Positions 35,805 through 44,375 of a stretch of DNA of 64,000 nt are shown here, piece by piece (the first letter of the stretch is position 1; each line of letters opens with the position of its first letter). This DNA is from Pelagimonas sp. (GTDB lineage: Bacteria > Pseudomonadota > Alphaproteobacteria > Rhodobacterales > Rhodobacteraceae): NCBI GenBank assembly GCA_025210455.1, contig JAOARQ010000060.1, forward strand, positions 1 to 64,000, read 5' to 3'. The position numbers were made by a program, and so were the translations under genes. The notes below the pieces were generated by a model. The model did no database searches. It worked only from the letters and a program-made list of their open reading frames with translations, and was not told where the DNA came from.

Positions 35805-37067
35805 TCAGCCAAACATATCGGTGGTAATCCCCTCGTACCAACCGATGCTTTCCTCATAGGTGACCTTGCGCAGATCTGCATCTTCGCCCGTCTGACTGAT
35901 AAAGCCGCTGGTTTTGGCGATCTTTTCATCAGTCGCCTCGTAAGAGGCGCCAACTTTGATGCCGTCATCTGTCGCAACCAGCGACCAGCAGGTGTTCGAG
36001 AACTTGGCCGGGAAGACGCGGCTGCCTGTCAGAGCTCCGCGCACAGCCATTGCCGCAACCTTGGCCTGCGAGTTGGCCGAGAAGCCAGATTTGGGCATAT
36101 CCCCCTGATTGGTCGCATCGCCCAGAATATGAATGTTCTCGTCCAGACGTGACTGCATGGTATGCCCATCGACCGGGGCCCAGTTGCCATCTGTCAGTGC
36201 CGCAGAGGCGCAGATGCTGCCTGCCTTTTGCGCCGGGATGACGTTGCAGACGTCTGCTTTGATCACTTCGCCATCCACATCAACAGTCATATCCATCGGG
36301 TTGACCGACACGTTTTCGCCGCCAAAATCCGGGCCGATACGTTCAATCATTCCGCCATAGTGCTTGGCCCAGCCCTCTTCAAACAGAGCCTGTTTCGAGA
36401 ACTTCGGCTTTGGGTCCGCGATGATGATCTTGGCTGTGGGATTGGTGTTTTTCAACACATGCGCCACCATCGAAATCCGCTCATAGGGGCCGGGTGGGCA
36501 GCGATACGGGTTAGGCGGCGCAACCATCACATAGGTGCCACCCTGTGGCATGGCCATGATCTGACGCTTCAAAAGCTCAGACTGGGTGCCCGCCTTATAG
36601 GCATGAGGCATTTTGCCCTGCGCGCTCAGATCCCAGCCCGGCACCGCGCCCTCAACAAAATCAATACCGGGACTGATGATCAGGCGGTCGTAAGGCACCT
36701 GCCCGCCCCCAGCCAGAGACACAGTTTTAGCGTCGCGATCCACGCCCGTGGCCCAGTCATGAACGACATTGATACCATAGTCCGCAGCCAGCGTCCCATA
36801 AGTATGCCCGATAGAAGACAATTCGCGGAAACCACCAATATAGAGGTTGGAAAAGAAGCAGGTGTAATAGGTGCGAGTCGGTTCGATAAGCGTGACATCG
36901 ATTTCACCCTTGCTGTCTTTGGCAACATAGCGCGCAGCGGTGGCCCCACCCGCCCCGCCGCCGATCACCACGACCCTGGGTTTGCCCTGTGCGCGCACCA
37001 TGGGTGCGCTGAGGCTGGCAGCGGTTGCCGCTGCGGTGCCGATAAATGCACGTCTGTTAAGTGTCAT
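35805..37067 (-). CDS. soxF: SoxF, flavoprotein subunit of sulfide dehydrogenase type (FccB-like)
   Basis: 420 residues with a Tat signal (NRRAFIGTAAATAASLSAPM, cleaved near VRAQ). FAD-binding VVVIGGGAGGATAARYV follows. Cys in YYTCFFSN matches the covalent flavin attachment site of FccB, and the RCPPGPYE and SNTCWSL cysteines match its redox disulfide. It oxidises sulfide in the periplasm, likely with SoxE as electron acceptor. In Paracoccus SoxF also stimulates the Sox system. Last gene of the sox cluster here; no soxG or soxH follow. Confidence 0.93.
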   Translation of the reverse strand: MTLNRRAFIGTAAATAASLSAPMVRAQGKPRVVVIGGGAGGATAARYVAKDSKGEIDVTLIEPTRTYYTCFFSNLYIGGFRELSSIGHTYGTLAADYGINVVHDWATGVDRDAKTVSLAGGGQVPYDRLIISPGIDFVEGAVPGWDLSAQGKMPHAYKAGTQSELLKRQIMAMPQGGTYVMVAPPNPYRCPPGPYERISMVAHVLKNTNPTAKIIIADPKPKFSKQALFEEGWAKHYGGMIERIGPDFGGENVSVNPMDMTVDVDGEVIKADVCNVIPAQKAGSICASAALTDGNWAPVDGHTMQSRLDENIHILGDATNQGDMPKSGFSANSQAKVAAMAVRGALTGSRVFPAKFSNTCWSLVATDDGIKVGASYEATDEKIAKTSGFISQTGEDADLRKVTYEESIGWYEGITTDMFG

Positions 37068-37132
37068 GTGGTCTCTCCTCCTGCTATGGTCTTACAGGCC
37101 TTGCCCCCTTCCTCCCGGCGGCAGGGCCAAAA

Positions 37133-37843
37133 CTATTCAATGTCTTTAAAATATGCCGCAAGGGCGGCGATCTCTTCGTCAGACAGGCGCCCAGCCATCA
37201 TCTGCATCACCGGATGCGGGCGCAGCTTGCGCTTATAGGCATGCATGGCGATCACAAAATCTTCCTGTGGCCAGCCGATCACATTGGGAATGCCCTGATC
37301 CGACCCGTCGCGCTGATGGCAGGTCAGGCACTCTGAGGCCAGATATTCGCCATAGGCCACATCGCCGACAATCGCGAGGATCTCGGGTGGCAGTTCCACC
37401 TCGCGTTCATAGGCGGTGGGGGCCGCTTCGGGCAGATCCTGCGGGTTGGCGGAAAACGAGCGCAGAAACGCCAGCATATCGTGCCGATCCTGTTCGTCCT
37501 TCAACCCTCGGAACGACATATTTGTTCCTGAAACCAGTGCCTTGGGGTTTTCCAGATAGGCATCCAGCCGCTCCAGGTCCCAGGTCAAGCCATCGCGTGA
37601 TGCGCGGATCATGCCCTTTGAGTATCGGAACCCCTCAACCGAGCCCGCCTTGCGCTCAAAGATCCCATTCAAATGGGGCCCGATGCGGTTTTTCGCATCG
37701 GGCCCGATCTGATGGCAACTTGAACATTTGCGGAAAACCTTTGCCCCGCGATCAGCATCCCCGATCTCGACGGCAATCAGATCAGCCAGCGCCGCCCCCG
37801 CAGGGGCCAGCGCAATGATCAATGCTGCAACAACATTTCTCAT
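37133..37843 (-). CDS. soxE: SoxE, diheme c-type cytochrome
   Basis: 236 residues: signal peptide (cleaved near LADL), then two heme motifs CSSCHQ and CLTCHQ, each in a separate class I cytochrome domain. SoxE is the electron-accepting partner of SoxF, comparable to FccA. It starts 4 bases after soxD stops. Full length with good linkers between the domains. Confidence 0.93.
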   Translation of the reverse strand: MRNVVAALIIALAPAGAALADLIAVEIGDADRGAKVFRKCSSCHQIGPDAKNRIGPHLNGIFERKAGSVEGFRYSKGMIRASRDGLTWDLERLDAYLENPKALVSGTNMSFRGLKDEQDRHDMLAFLRSFSANPQDLPEAAPTAYEREVELPPEILAIVGDVAYGEYLASECLTCHQRDGSDQGIPNVIGWPQEDFVIAMHAYKRKLRPHPVMQMMAGRLSDEEIAALAAYFKDIE

Positions 37844-37846
37844 GGG

Positions 37847-38896
37847 TTACGGCTGCGACTTGAGATATTCGATCACCGCCCGCAGATCTTTGTCTTTCTT
37901 CAGACCGGCAAAGGACATCTTGGTGCCTTTGAGGTACTTTTTCGGCTTGGCCAGGAAGGCGGTCAGCTCGTCTTCGGTCCAGGTGCCCTCCAGTGCGGCC
38001 ATGGGTTTGGAGTACTTAAAGCCCTCGACTGTCGCCATCTGACGGCCAACGATGCCGTTCAGGATTGGCCCGGTCTTGTTCTTCGCTTTGTCGCCGACCT
38101 GATGGCAGGCTTTGCATTTTTTGAACACCTTCTTGCCTGCGGTGACCAGTTCCGGATCCAGCGCGGCCTCTTGCACTGGTTCTGGCGCAGGGGCAGCGGT
38201 CTCTTGCGGGGTTTCCTGCGCCGGTGCTGATGCCTCCTGCACCAAGGCCGGAGCAGTGTCCTGCACTTCATCATCACCTTTGAACAGCACGTGTTTGGTG
38301 ATGGTCACGTTTTCCTTGCAGTTTTCCATGCAGGGCTCACTACGCCACAGGCTGTATTCCGTCGCGGCACGGTCGTCGATGATAAAGCCCTCTGCGTTTG
38401 GCATCGCCACATCCAGAAAGGTTTCGTTCGACAGCACAAAATCATCTTCGATGATATCGTTCGAGTAAAGGATATAGGCCACAATGGCATAGACATCATC
38501 ATCCGACAGAGTCTGCGCCGCACCAAAGGGCATAGAGCGACGGACATAGTCGTAGGTTGTCGACAGATAGGGCCAGTAAGATCCCACGGTTTTCAGCGGA
38601 TCTTCATCTGCAAGCGTATCATCGCCACCCGCCAGTTTTGGCCAGTTATCAACACCTTCTGCGAAATCGCCATGGCAGATGGCGCAGGCTTCGGCGAACA
38701 GCTCTTCGCCAACGATCGCATCGCCTGATCCAACCGGCAGGCCGGTGCCGTCAGGCAGAATGTCTTTGTCCCAGGCTGCGATTTCTTCCGGCAGAGCCGC
38801 CCGGCCAAGACCATATTTCCCACCTTCGGCAAAGACCGGCGCGGCAGTCAGTGCCAGCGTGGCGGCAAGGGTCAGATTAAGAAGAGACTTCGACAT
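37847..38896 (-). CDS. soxD: SoxD, cytochrome subunit of sulfane dehydrogenase SoxCD
   Basis: 349 residues: signal peptide (AAPVFAEGG), heme site CAICHGDFAEG in the first domain, a Pro/Ala/Glu-rich linker (about 215-245), and a second heme site CKACHQVGDKAKN. SoxD accepts electrons from the molybdenum subunit SoxC during oxidation of the sulfane sulfur on SoxY. ATG 38896 follows a GGGAAGG site; the start overlaps the end of soxC by 20 bases. Two-heme form, as in Paracoccus. Confidence 0.95.
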   Translation of the reverse strand: MSKSLLNLTLAATLALTAAPVFAEGGKYGLGRAALPEEIAAWDKDILPDGTGLPVGSGDAIVGEELFAEACAICHGDFAEGVDNWPKLAGGDDTLADEDPLKTVGSYWPYLSTTYDYVRRSMPFGAAQTLSDDDVYAIVAYILYSNDIIEDDFVLSNETFLDVAMPNAEGFIIDDRAATEYSLWRSEPCMENCKENVTITKHVLFKGDDEVQDTAPALVQEASAPAQETPQETAAPAPEPVQEAALDPELVTAGKKVFKKCKACHQVGDKAKNKTGPILNGIVGRQMATVEGFKYSKPMAALEGTWTEDELTAFLAKPKKYLKGTKMSFAGLKKDKDLRAVIEYLKSQP

Positions 38897-40160
38897 TTTC
38901 CGCCTTCCCGTCAGCTGTAACATACCATGTCTGGATGCAGTTGTTATGATAGATCGAGTTCAGCCCGCGTACCTCGCGCAGCTGCGCTTTGGTCGGCTGC
39001 ACATAGCCGGTTTCATCCATGGCGCGGGACTGCAGGAACATTTCTTCGCCGTTCCATTCCGTATCCAGATAGAAACGGGTCAACGCTTTGTTTTCACCCG
39101 CCTTGGCCAGACGCGCGGTTTCCCAGGTCTTGCCGCCATCTTTTGACACATCCACGCGGGTGATTTTACCGTGGCCAGACCAGGCCATCCCGGTGATCAC
39201 CAGTGGGCCGTGACCGTGTTTGATCGGTGCCTGCGGGCTGGGCGAGGTCACCACGGATTTCGCATCCATGACCCATGTCCACTTGCGCGAGGTGCCATCT
39301 TCCAGGGTGTCAGTGTACTTTGAGGTCTCTTCGCGGCTCTCCACCGGGGCATTCATCACCTCGATGCGGCGCAGCCATTTGACCCACATGTTGCCTTCCC
39401 AGCCGGGAACAACCAGACGCACGGGATAGCCATGTTCTTTGCGCAGCGCTTCGCCATTGGCGTAAAAGGCCACCAGCACGTCATCCAGCGCCTTTTCCAT
39501 CGGGATAGAGCGCCCATTCGACGACGCATCCGCCCCTTCGACATAGACCCATTTGTCTTTCAGATCTCCGGCAACCGAGAGGCCAGCCTCTGCCAGCAGG
39601 GTCCGAAGCGAGACCCCGGTATATTCCATATTGTGGATCATGCCATGGGTGAACTGCGCGCCATTCAGCTGCGCCCCGGCCCATTCCATGCCGGTATTGG
39701 CAGCACATTCGCAGAAATACACATGCTGTTCACGCGGGAAACGCTGAAGATCGTCGTAGGTAAAGACCAGCGGTGTATCCACAAGGCCATTGATCATCAG
39801 ACGATAGTCTTCTTTCTTCAGCTCAATCGCGCCGGAATGGTGGCGCTCAAAGGCGCAGCCCTGCGGGGTGATCGTGCCGTCCAGTGCATGGATCGGTGTA
39901 AAGTTGATCGACGAAATGGTATCCGCTGTCAGCCACTCCACATTGCGGCGGACCACGTCGCTTTCATATTGGATCGGCAGGCCATAGGGGGTGGCATCCA
40001 CCCCATCCCCCAAACCAGAGGCCCATTCCTGGACCTCGGTGATCAGCGGGTCCGGCCCTGCCGCTTTTGCGGCACCTGCGGTGACAGCCCCTGCCCCCAG
40101 CGCCGCTGCGCCTGTCAGGAACTGGCGACGCGAAGCGCCATGCTTCTGTTCATCTGCCAT
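38877..40160 (-). CDS. soxC: SoxC, molybdenum subunit of sulfane dehydrogenase SoxCD
   Basis: 427 residues with a Tat signal (SRRQFLTGAAALGAGAVTAG). Sulfite oxidase-type molybdopterin domain: conserved cysteine in YFCECAANTG and PYGLPIQYESDVVRR; the C-terminal domain is the Mo-co dimerisation domain (WSGHGKITRVDVSKDGGKTW). With SoxD it removes six electrons from SoxY-bound sulfane sulfur. AAAGGAGAG precedes ATG 40160. A perfect ATTC-N8-GAAT palindrome lies 25 bases upstream, so soxC probably has its own regulated promoter. Confidence 0.95.
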   Translation of the reverse strand: MADEQKHGASRRQFLTGAAALGAGAVTAGAAKAAGPDPLITEVQEWASGLGDGVDATPYGLPIQYESDVVRRNVEWLTADTISSINFTPIHALDGTITPQGCAFERHHSGAIELKKEDYRLMINGLVDTPLVFTYDDLQRFPREQHVYFCECAANTGMEWAGAQLNGAQFTHGMIHNMEYTGVSLRTLLAEAGLSVAGDLKDKWVYVEGADASSNGRSIPMEKALDDVLVAFYANGEALRKEHGYPVRLVVPGWEGNMWVKWLRRIEVMNAPVESREETSKYTDTLEDGTSRKWTWVMDAKSVVTSPSPQAPIKHGHGPLVITGMAWSGHGKITRVDVSKDGGKTWETARLAKAGENKALTRFYLDTEWNGEEMFLQSRAMDETGYVQPTKAQLREVRGLNSIYHNNCIQTWYVTADGKAENVEVSS

Positions 40161-40184
40161 GTGTCTCTCCTTTCGGATCATCTC

Positions 40185-40200
40185 ATTCGCTTATGTGAAT
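40185..40200. promoter_or_regulatory. ATTC-N8-GAAT palindrome before soxC (candidate SoxR operator)
   Basis: ATTCGCTTATGTGAAT is a perfect match to the ATTC-N8-GAAT motif I recall for SqrR/SoxR-type persulfide-responsive repressors. It lies 25 bases upstream of the soxC start and downstream of a terminator that ends the soxB transcript. Binding by the SoxR encoded at 46171 is inferred. Confidence 0.5.
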
Positions 40201-40218
40201 GGGATGCGTGAAAAAGAA

Positions 40219-40235
40219 GGGCGCGGATCGCGCCC
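40219..40235 (-). terminator. Terminator between soxB and soxC
   Basis: GGGCGCG and CGCGCCC form a 7-base-pair stem with a 3-base loop. On the minus strand it is followed by TTCTTTTTCAC. It lies 20 bases after the soxB stop codon. Confidence 0.8.
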
Positions 40236-40254
40236 CAGATACGGCCGCGCGGGG

Positions 40255-41952
40255 TTAAATCCCCGCGACGGTCACGGAATTATTCGGCTCCAGTTTAATG
40301 GTGCCCTGTTTGCGAATATGGCTTTCGACCACATCCCAGATCTGCGGTCCTTCGGTGCCTTCATTAACCGAGGCCCAGCCTGCCACCTGATAGGTCTTGG
40401 CGGCGTCGATCTTTTCACCGGTCTTGAGCAGCGTCATCTCAGAGATGCGTTCGCCCTGCGGTTTGGACACATCACAGCGATAGGCCATGCCACCAATGCG
40501 CACCATGTCGCCGCCCTGCTGGTAATAGGGATCGGGGTTAAAGATGTTATCGGCCACATCCTCAAGGATCACCTTGATGAACTCACCGGTCATTTCGGTG
40601 CGATAGGCCTGACCATAGGTCATCGACGTCACGTTAAAGATATCTTCGCGGGTGATGTTGTCACCGGGCAGCAGGCTTGGCCCCCAGCGTACGCCGGGCG
40701 ACATGGCGATATCTGCGTCGCGCTCAGAAATCAGCGCATCACAGATCAGATCATCCCAAGACCCGTTAAAGTTCCCACGGCGGTAGAGCAGGCTGTCGGT
40801 CTGGCCAATGACCTCTTCGAGATCAGCCTTGTAAGGGGCGCGCTGCGCCTCGATCAGTTTGGTCATCGCCGGATCAGGCGCAATCACATCCGAGAAAATC
40901 GGGATCAGCTTGTGTTTAAAGCCCATCATGCGCCCATCGCGAATATCCAGATCGACACGGCTGACAAATTTCCCGTTCGACCCCGATGCCACAACGATCG
41001 TGTCATTCACCACATAGGGTTCTGGCAGCGCATCATGGGTATGGCCCGACAGGATCACATCAATGCCCTGCACCTTGCTGGCCATCTTTTTATCCACGTC
41101 AAACCCGTTGTGCGACAGAACCACCACGCATTCTGCGCCCTGTTCCCGCACCTCATTCACCATATCCTGCATGTTCTCATCACGGATACCAAACGAGTAT
41201 TCCGGGAACATCCAGCGCGGGTTGGCGATGGGCATATAGGGGAAAGCCTGACCAATCACCGCAACCTTCACGCCACCGCGCTCAAAGAACTTATAGGGTG
41301 GGAACAGTTCGGCCGGTTCATCCCATTCCGCATCAAAGATGTTCTGACCCAGCGCCGCAAAGGGCAGGTCTTCGACGATTTCATTCACCCGTTCAGACCC
41401 AAGCGTGAACTCCCAGTGGAAGGTCATCGCATCGGGTTTCAGACCGTTCATGACATTGACCATATCCTGGCCTTCGGTCTTCCAGCAGGTATAGGAGCCA
41501 TGCCAGGTGTCGCCACCATCCAGCAAAATCGCATCGGGGCGCTCTGCGCGGATCGCATTCACCACCGTGGCCACGCGGTCCAGACCGCCCACCTTGCCAT
41601 AGGTCTGCGCCAGGGCAGAAAAATCATTATATGTCAGCGCGTAATGCGAGGGCGATCCATCATTGATGCCGTATGCTTTGCGGAAATCGGCACCGGTGAT
41701 ATGCGGTACAAAACCCTTATTTTCGCCAACGCCCAAATTGATTTCCGGCTCACGGAAATAGATCGGCATCAGCTGCGCATGGATATCCGTCACATGGATC
41801 AGGCTGACATTTCCAAATGTATCGAACTGCAAAAGCTGGTCCTGTGTCAGGCTCTGCTGAGCGGCAAGGCGGGACCAGTTGCCAAAGCCAGAGGCCCCGA
41901 CCATCGCCGAAGCCGCCATGGACACCTGCAGAAAATCGCGTCTTGAGATCAT
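40255..41952 (-). CDS. soxB: SoxB, thiosulfohydrolase
   Basis: 565 residues with a Tat signal (SRRDFLQVSMAASAMVGA). 5'-nucleotidase-like dimanganese site: IHVTDIHAQL, LLDGGDTWHGS, LSHNGFDVD and LSGHTHDAL provide the metal ligands in the usual order. It hydrolyses the terminal sulfonate from SoxY-bound sulfur, releasing sulfate. ATG 41952 gives the family N-terminus; an extension upstream has no ribosome site. soxB stands between two terminators and has its own upstream operator-like site. Confidence 0.96.
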   Translation of the reverse strand: MISRRDFLQVSMAASAMVGASGFGNWSRLAAQQSLTQDQLLQFDTFGNVSLIHVTDIHAQLMPIYFREPEINLGVGENKGFVPHITGADFRKAYGINDGSPSHYALTYNDFSALAQTYGKVGGLDRVATVVNAIRAERPDAILLDGGDTWHGSYTCWKTEGQDMVNVMNGLKPDAMTFHWEFTLGSERVNEIVEDLPFAALGQNIFDAEWDEPAELFPPYKFFERGGVKVAVIGQAFPYMPIANPRWMFPEYSFGIRDENMQDMVNEVREQGAECVVVLSHNGFDVDKKMASKVQGIDVILSGHTHDALPEPYVVNDTIVVASGSNGKFVSRVDLDIRDGRMMGFKHKLIPIFSDVIAPDPAMTKLIEAQRAPYKADLEEVIGQTDSLLYRRGNFNGSWDDLICDALISERDADIAMSPGVRWGPSLLPGDNITREDIFNVTSMTYGQAYRTEMTGEFIKVILEDVADNIFNPDPYYQQGGDMVRIGGMAYRCDVSKPQGERISEMTLLKTGEKIDAAKTYQVAGWASVNEGTEGPQIWDVVESHIRKQGTIKLEPNNSVTVAGI

Positions 41953-41986
41953 GGGGAGGGATCTTTCTTTCTCTCTCGCGACACAC

Positions 41987-42002
41987 ATGCACATGTGTGA
42001 AT
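41987..42002. promoter_or_regulatory. Near-match SoxR-type palindrome before soxB
   Basis: ATGC-N8-GAAT, one mismatch from ATTC-N8-GAAT, lies 35 bases upstream of soxB. It overlaps another inverted repeat, CACACATG-CA-CATGTGTG at 41982-41999. Either repeat could be an operator; the position suits a repressor site. Confidence 0.35.
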
Positions 42003-42019
42003 GGGTAAATTTAAAGAAA

Positions 42020-42046
42020 CCCCGCGCCAGTAGGTCTGGCGCGGGG
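42020..42046 (-). terminator. Terminator between soxA and soxB
   Basis: CCCCGCGCCAG and CTGGCGCGGGG form a perfect 11-base-pair stem with a 5-base loop. On the minus strand it is followed by TTTCTTTAAATTT. It lies about 10 bases past the soxA stop, so soxXYZA would be a unit distinct from soxB. Confidence 0.88.
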
Positions 42047-42056
42047 CACGATAGGT

Positions 42057-42908
42057 TTAGTTACGAACCGAGGGGCCTTCGACCGACAGGCCGTTACCAC
42101 GTGAGGTCACGTAAAGTTCCAGAGCAACAAAATCAGCTGATCCGGGTTTGTAGGTTTCAGCGCGCGTATCACGCACACAGCCTTTGAAACGCGAATGCAC
42201 GCCGTTCAGCTTGGCATTCTTCAGACGGTAGGCCGGGAACCCGTTAATCTGACCCTGTGACAGGTGATCAGCACGGATATAGTTGCCATAGTTGTCTTCG
42301 TGGCAGTTGGCGCAGGACAGCTCGAGCTGGCCCGTGCGGGTATAGTACATCTCTTTACCCTGCTCCCACATGGCCTGCGCCGGACCGTCAATGGCCACAT
42401 TCACAGGCATACCGCGGGATTGCACCGAGATCAGCGCTTCCATTGCGATGGCTTTGCCTGCGTCGTATTTCCACGCCTCGGCGCCCATACGACTCACACG
42501 GCAATCGTTCATTTGCATCTGCAGCGTGCGTACCTCTTCGGCACCGTCGTTCCATTTGGGATAGACGGCTTTCACGCCTTTCATGCTCTCTTCGACATCT
42601 CCGTGGCAATCCGCGCAGGATTTCCCTTCCGAGCCCTCGGCGGTTTCCCAGGTATCCATCGCCTGCTCAACAAACAGCATGCCGGGATTGTCGAAATCGT
42701 CCATCTCCATTTCCTGCGTGTTGTCCGTGCGGAAATGCCAGCCGGAAATCAGCTCGTCCAGGGCACCATCCAGATGCGCAGGGGCGGCTGTCTTAGTGAT
42801 CATCTCGATCTCGTCGTTGATGATGAGCGTGTCATCATCCGCGCCACCCGCGATGGCCATCGGGGCAGCCAGCAGTGCGGCAATTGCCGTCAAAGCCTTG
42901 AATTTCAT
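42057..42908 (-). CDS. soxA: SoxA, c-type cytochrome of the SoxAX complex (sulfur oxidation)
   Basis: 283 residues: signal peptide (FKALTAIAALLAAPMAIAGG) and two heme motifs, CADCHGDVEE and CANCHEDNYG, so this is the diheme form. The C-terminal cysteine in FKGCVRDTRAETY is the conserved residue that becomes the persulfide ligand of the catalytic heme. With SoxX it attaches thiosulfate to SoxY. ATG 42908 follows AAGGGAGGG. Not to be confused with the sarcosine oxidase gene of the same symbol at 60555. Confidence 0.95.
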   Translation of the reverse strand: MKFKALTAIAALLAAPMAIAGGADDDTLIINDEIEMITKTAAPAHLDGALDELISGWHFRTDNTQEMEMDDFDNPGMLFVEQAMDTWETAEGSEGKSCADCHGDVEESMKGVKAVYPKWNDGAEEVRTLQMQMNDCRVSRMGAEAWKYDAGKAIAMEALISVQSRGMPVNVAIDGPAQAMWEQGKEMYYTRTGQLELSCANCHEDNYGNYIRADHLSQGQINGFPAYRLKNAKLNGVHSRFKGCVRDTRAETYKPGSADFVALELYVTSRGNGLSVEGPSVRN

Positions 42909-42928
42909 AATGTTCCCTCCCTTAAGGC

Positions 42929-42963
42929 TGTTCTGCCCCGTACGCGCCACGGGGCAGAACAGA
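42929..42963 (-). other. Strong stem-loop between soxZ and soxA
   Basis: CTGTTCTGCCCCGT and ACGGGGCAGAACAG form a perfect 14-base-pair stem with a 7-base loop, starting 6 bases after the soxZ stop. It is followed by CCTTAAGG and then the soxA ribosome binding site, not by a T-run. It may stabilise the soxYZ part of the mRNA, whose products are needed in excess. Confidence 0.6.
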
Positions 42964-42969
42964 TCGCCA

Positions 42970-43299
42970 TCAGCCGATCTTGATCTTCTTGGCCGTGTCA
43001 TAGACCGAGCCATCATCATCGTACCAAGTGAACTTGAACTCGCCCGCTTCAGGAACTTTGGCTTCGAACTCAACATAAGGATTGGTCGAGATCGCCGGTT
43101 CCAGCGTCACATCCATGACGTTCTCACCGTTGAAATCGCAGGTGAAACGATTGATGATCGAGCGCGGGATAACGTTGCCGGATTTATCCTTGCGCTGGCC
43201 GGATTCCATTTTGTGGGAAATCAGCGTCTTGATGGTGATGGTATCACCAGCAGCCGCTTTTTTCGGGACTTTCACGCGGGGTTTTACACCAGATGCCAT
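42970..43299 (-). CDS. soxZ: SoxZ, scaffold of the SoxYZ carrier
   Basis: 109 residues, beta-sandwich, no signal peptide (it is co-exported with SoxY). The family opening KPRVKVPKKAAAGDTITIKT and the CDFNGENVM and FKFTWYDDDG segments are present. It binds SoxY and helps partner enzymes reach the substrate arm. It lies 18 bases downstream of soxY. Confidence 0.95.
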   Translation of the reverse strand: MASGVKPRVKVPKKAAAGDTITIKTLISHKMESGQRKDKSGNVIPRSIINRFTCDFNGENVMDVTLEPAISTNPYVEFEAKVPEAGEFKFTWYDDDGSVYDTAKKIKIG

Positions 43300-43317
43300 A
43301 GTATCTCTCCTTGGTCC

Positions 43318-43734
43318 TTAGCCGCCGCAGCCGCCGATGGTGACCTTCACGGTCTTGGAGGCGCGGGCGAAAGACCCGTCTGCCAGCTGAGCAATGGCAA
43401 CAACATCCTGCGTGCCTGCCAGACGAATGCGGGTCGAAGCCGACTGAGACCCGGCGAGTGCGCCGAACTTGAAGGTCGCCACGCCCGGTGTCGGGTTGCC
43501 AGAGGCCACGATCATAATGGCGGTCGCGCCTTCCGCGGCCACGGAAACCGGTACGGTATTGCCGTTTTCAGCGATTTCCGGTGCGTCCAGTTCGACACCA
43601 CCGTCAGCGACTGCTGCGCCGCCAGTAAATTCTGCGATAACATCATCCACAGCAGCGTTCACACGGAACGGCAGGACGGTCATCAGCGCTGCACCGGCCC
43701 CAATGGCCAGCGTTTCGCGACGAGTGAATTCCAT
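43318..43734 (-). CDS. soxY: SoxY, sulfur substrate carrier
   Basis: 138 residues: Tat signal (TRRETLAIGAGAALMTVL), beta-sandwich and the C-terminal swinging arm GGCGG whose cysteine carries the sulfur substrate covalently. All Sox enzymes act on this arm. The arm is intact at the very C-terminus, as required. It is paired with soxZ. Confidence 0.96.
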   Translation of the reverse strand: MEFTRRETLAIGAGAALMTVLPFRVNAAVDDVIAEFTGGAAVADGGVELDAPEIAENGNTVPVSVAAEGATAIMIVASGNPTPGVATFKFGALAGSQSASTRIRLAGTQDVVAIAQLADGSFARASKTVKVTIGGCGG

Positions 43735-43766
43735 CGTCTTTACTCCTTAAAAGAAGGTTGCCTTGA

Positions 43767-44243
43767 TCAGCTTTCCTTGAGGGTCATCAAGAAAGCGACC
43801 ACATCTTCGATATCCTGCGCCGAGAGGAGTGGCGCAAGTTCGCCCTTGGGGGCTTTACCGGTGTATGCGTCACCCGGACGGATGAAGCCACTGGTCTTGT
43901 AGAAAGCCGGCATAACCGAACCTTCAAATGTCATTTTGGCGTTTGCAACGATGCCACGCACTTCTTCGATGGTGCGGCTATCGCCTGTCCAGGACAGTTC
44001 CGGGCCAACCTCACCGTGAAACGGCACATCGGCCAGCTGTGCGACCGCATGGCACGACACGCAATTGCCCTTTGACTTGGTGGCAAAAACGTCGCGGCCA
44101 CGCTCGGCGTCACCCGGCTGCCCCGACAGTGACTGCGCCACCTCGCCATATTCGCCAAATACCACGTCAGCAGGTGCAACTGTCTCTGCACTTGCCACGC
44201 CCGCAACCAGCGCAAGCGCTGCTGAAATTGCTGTAAGCCTCAT
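43767..44243 (-). CDS. soxX: SoxX, monoheme c-type cytochrome of SoxAX
   Basis: 158 residues: signal peptide (AALALVAGVASAETV), one heme site CVSCHAVAQL and a likely methionine ligand in GSVMPAFYK. It accepts electrons when SoxA couples thiosulfate to SoxY. First gene of the soxXYZA transcript; the 5' region of 133 bases has an ATTC-N8-GAAT palindrome and a leader hairpin (AGGGTC/GACCCT at 44265-44282). Confidence 0.94.
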   Translation of the reverse strand: MRLTAISAALALVAGVASAETVAPADVVFGEYGEVAQSLSGQPGDAERGRDVFATKSKGNCVSCHAVAQLADVPFHGEVGPELSWTGDSRTIEEVRGIVANAKMTFEGSVMPAFYKTSGFIRPGDAYTGKAPKGELAPLLSAQDIEDVVAFLMTLKES

Positions 44244-44336
44244 GTTCCCTCCCTAGGCTTGTCCAGGGTCCGCGCTGACCCTGTCTAACTAGCTGATGTA
44301 TACCGTAGGCCACTGTATGGCCCCGACGCAACAACA

Positions 44337-44354
44337 AATTCATGGATATGAATT
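44337..44354. promoter_or_regulatory. Perfect palindrome upstream of soxX (candidate SoxR operator)
   Basis: AATTCATGGATATGAATT has 7-base perfect arms and contains ATTC-N8-GAAT at 44338-44353. It lies in the soxW-soxX gap. From memory, SoxR of Paracoccus pantotrophus binds the soxW-soxX and soxS-soxV intergenic regions; position and palindrome fit that. Direct binding here is inferred. Confidence 0.6.
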
Positions 44355-44375
44355 AATGATCCGATCCGCCGCAGG

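Noticed and set aside
39991-41946. Very long open frame on the plus strand opposite soxB and soxC
   Set aside because: It is the antisense of conserved sox genes, rich in His, Ile and Arg as expected from mirrored G/C-ending codons, with no family resemblance or ribosome site.
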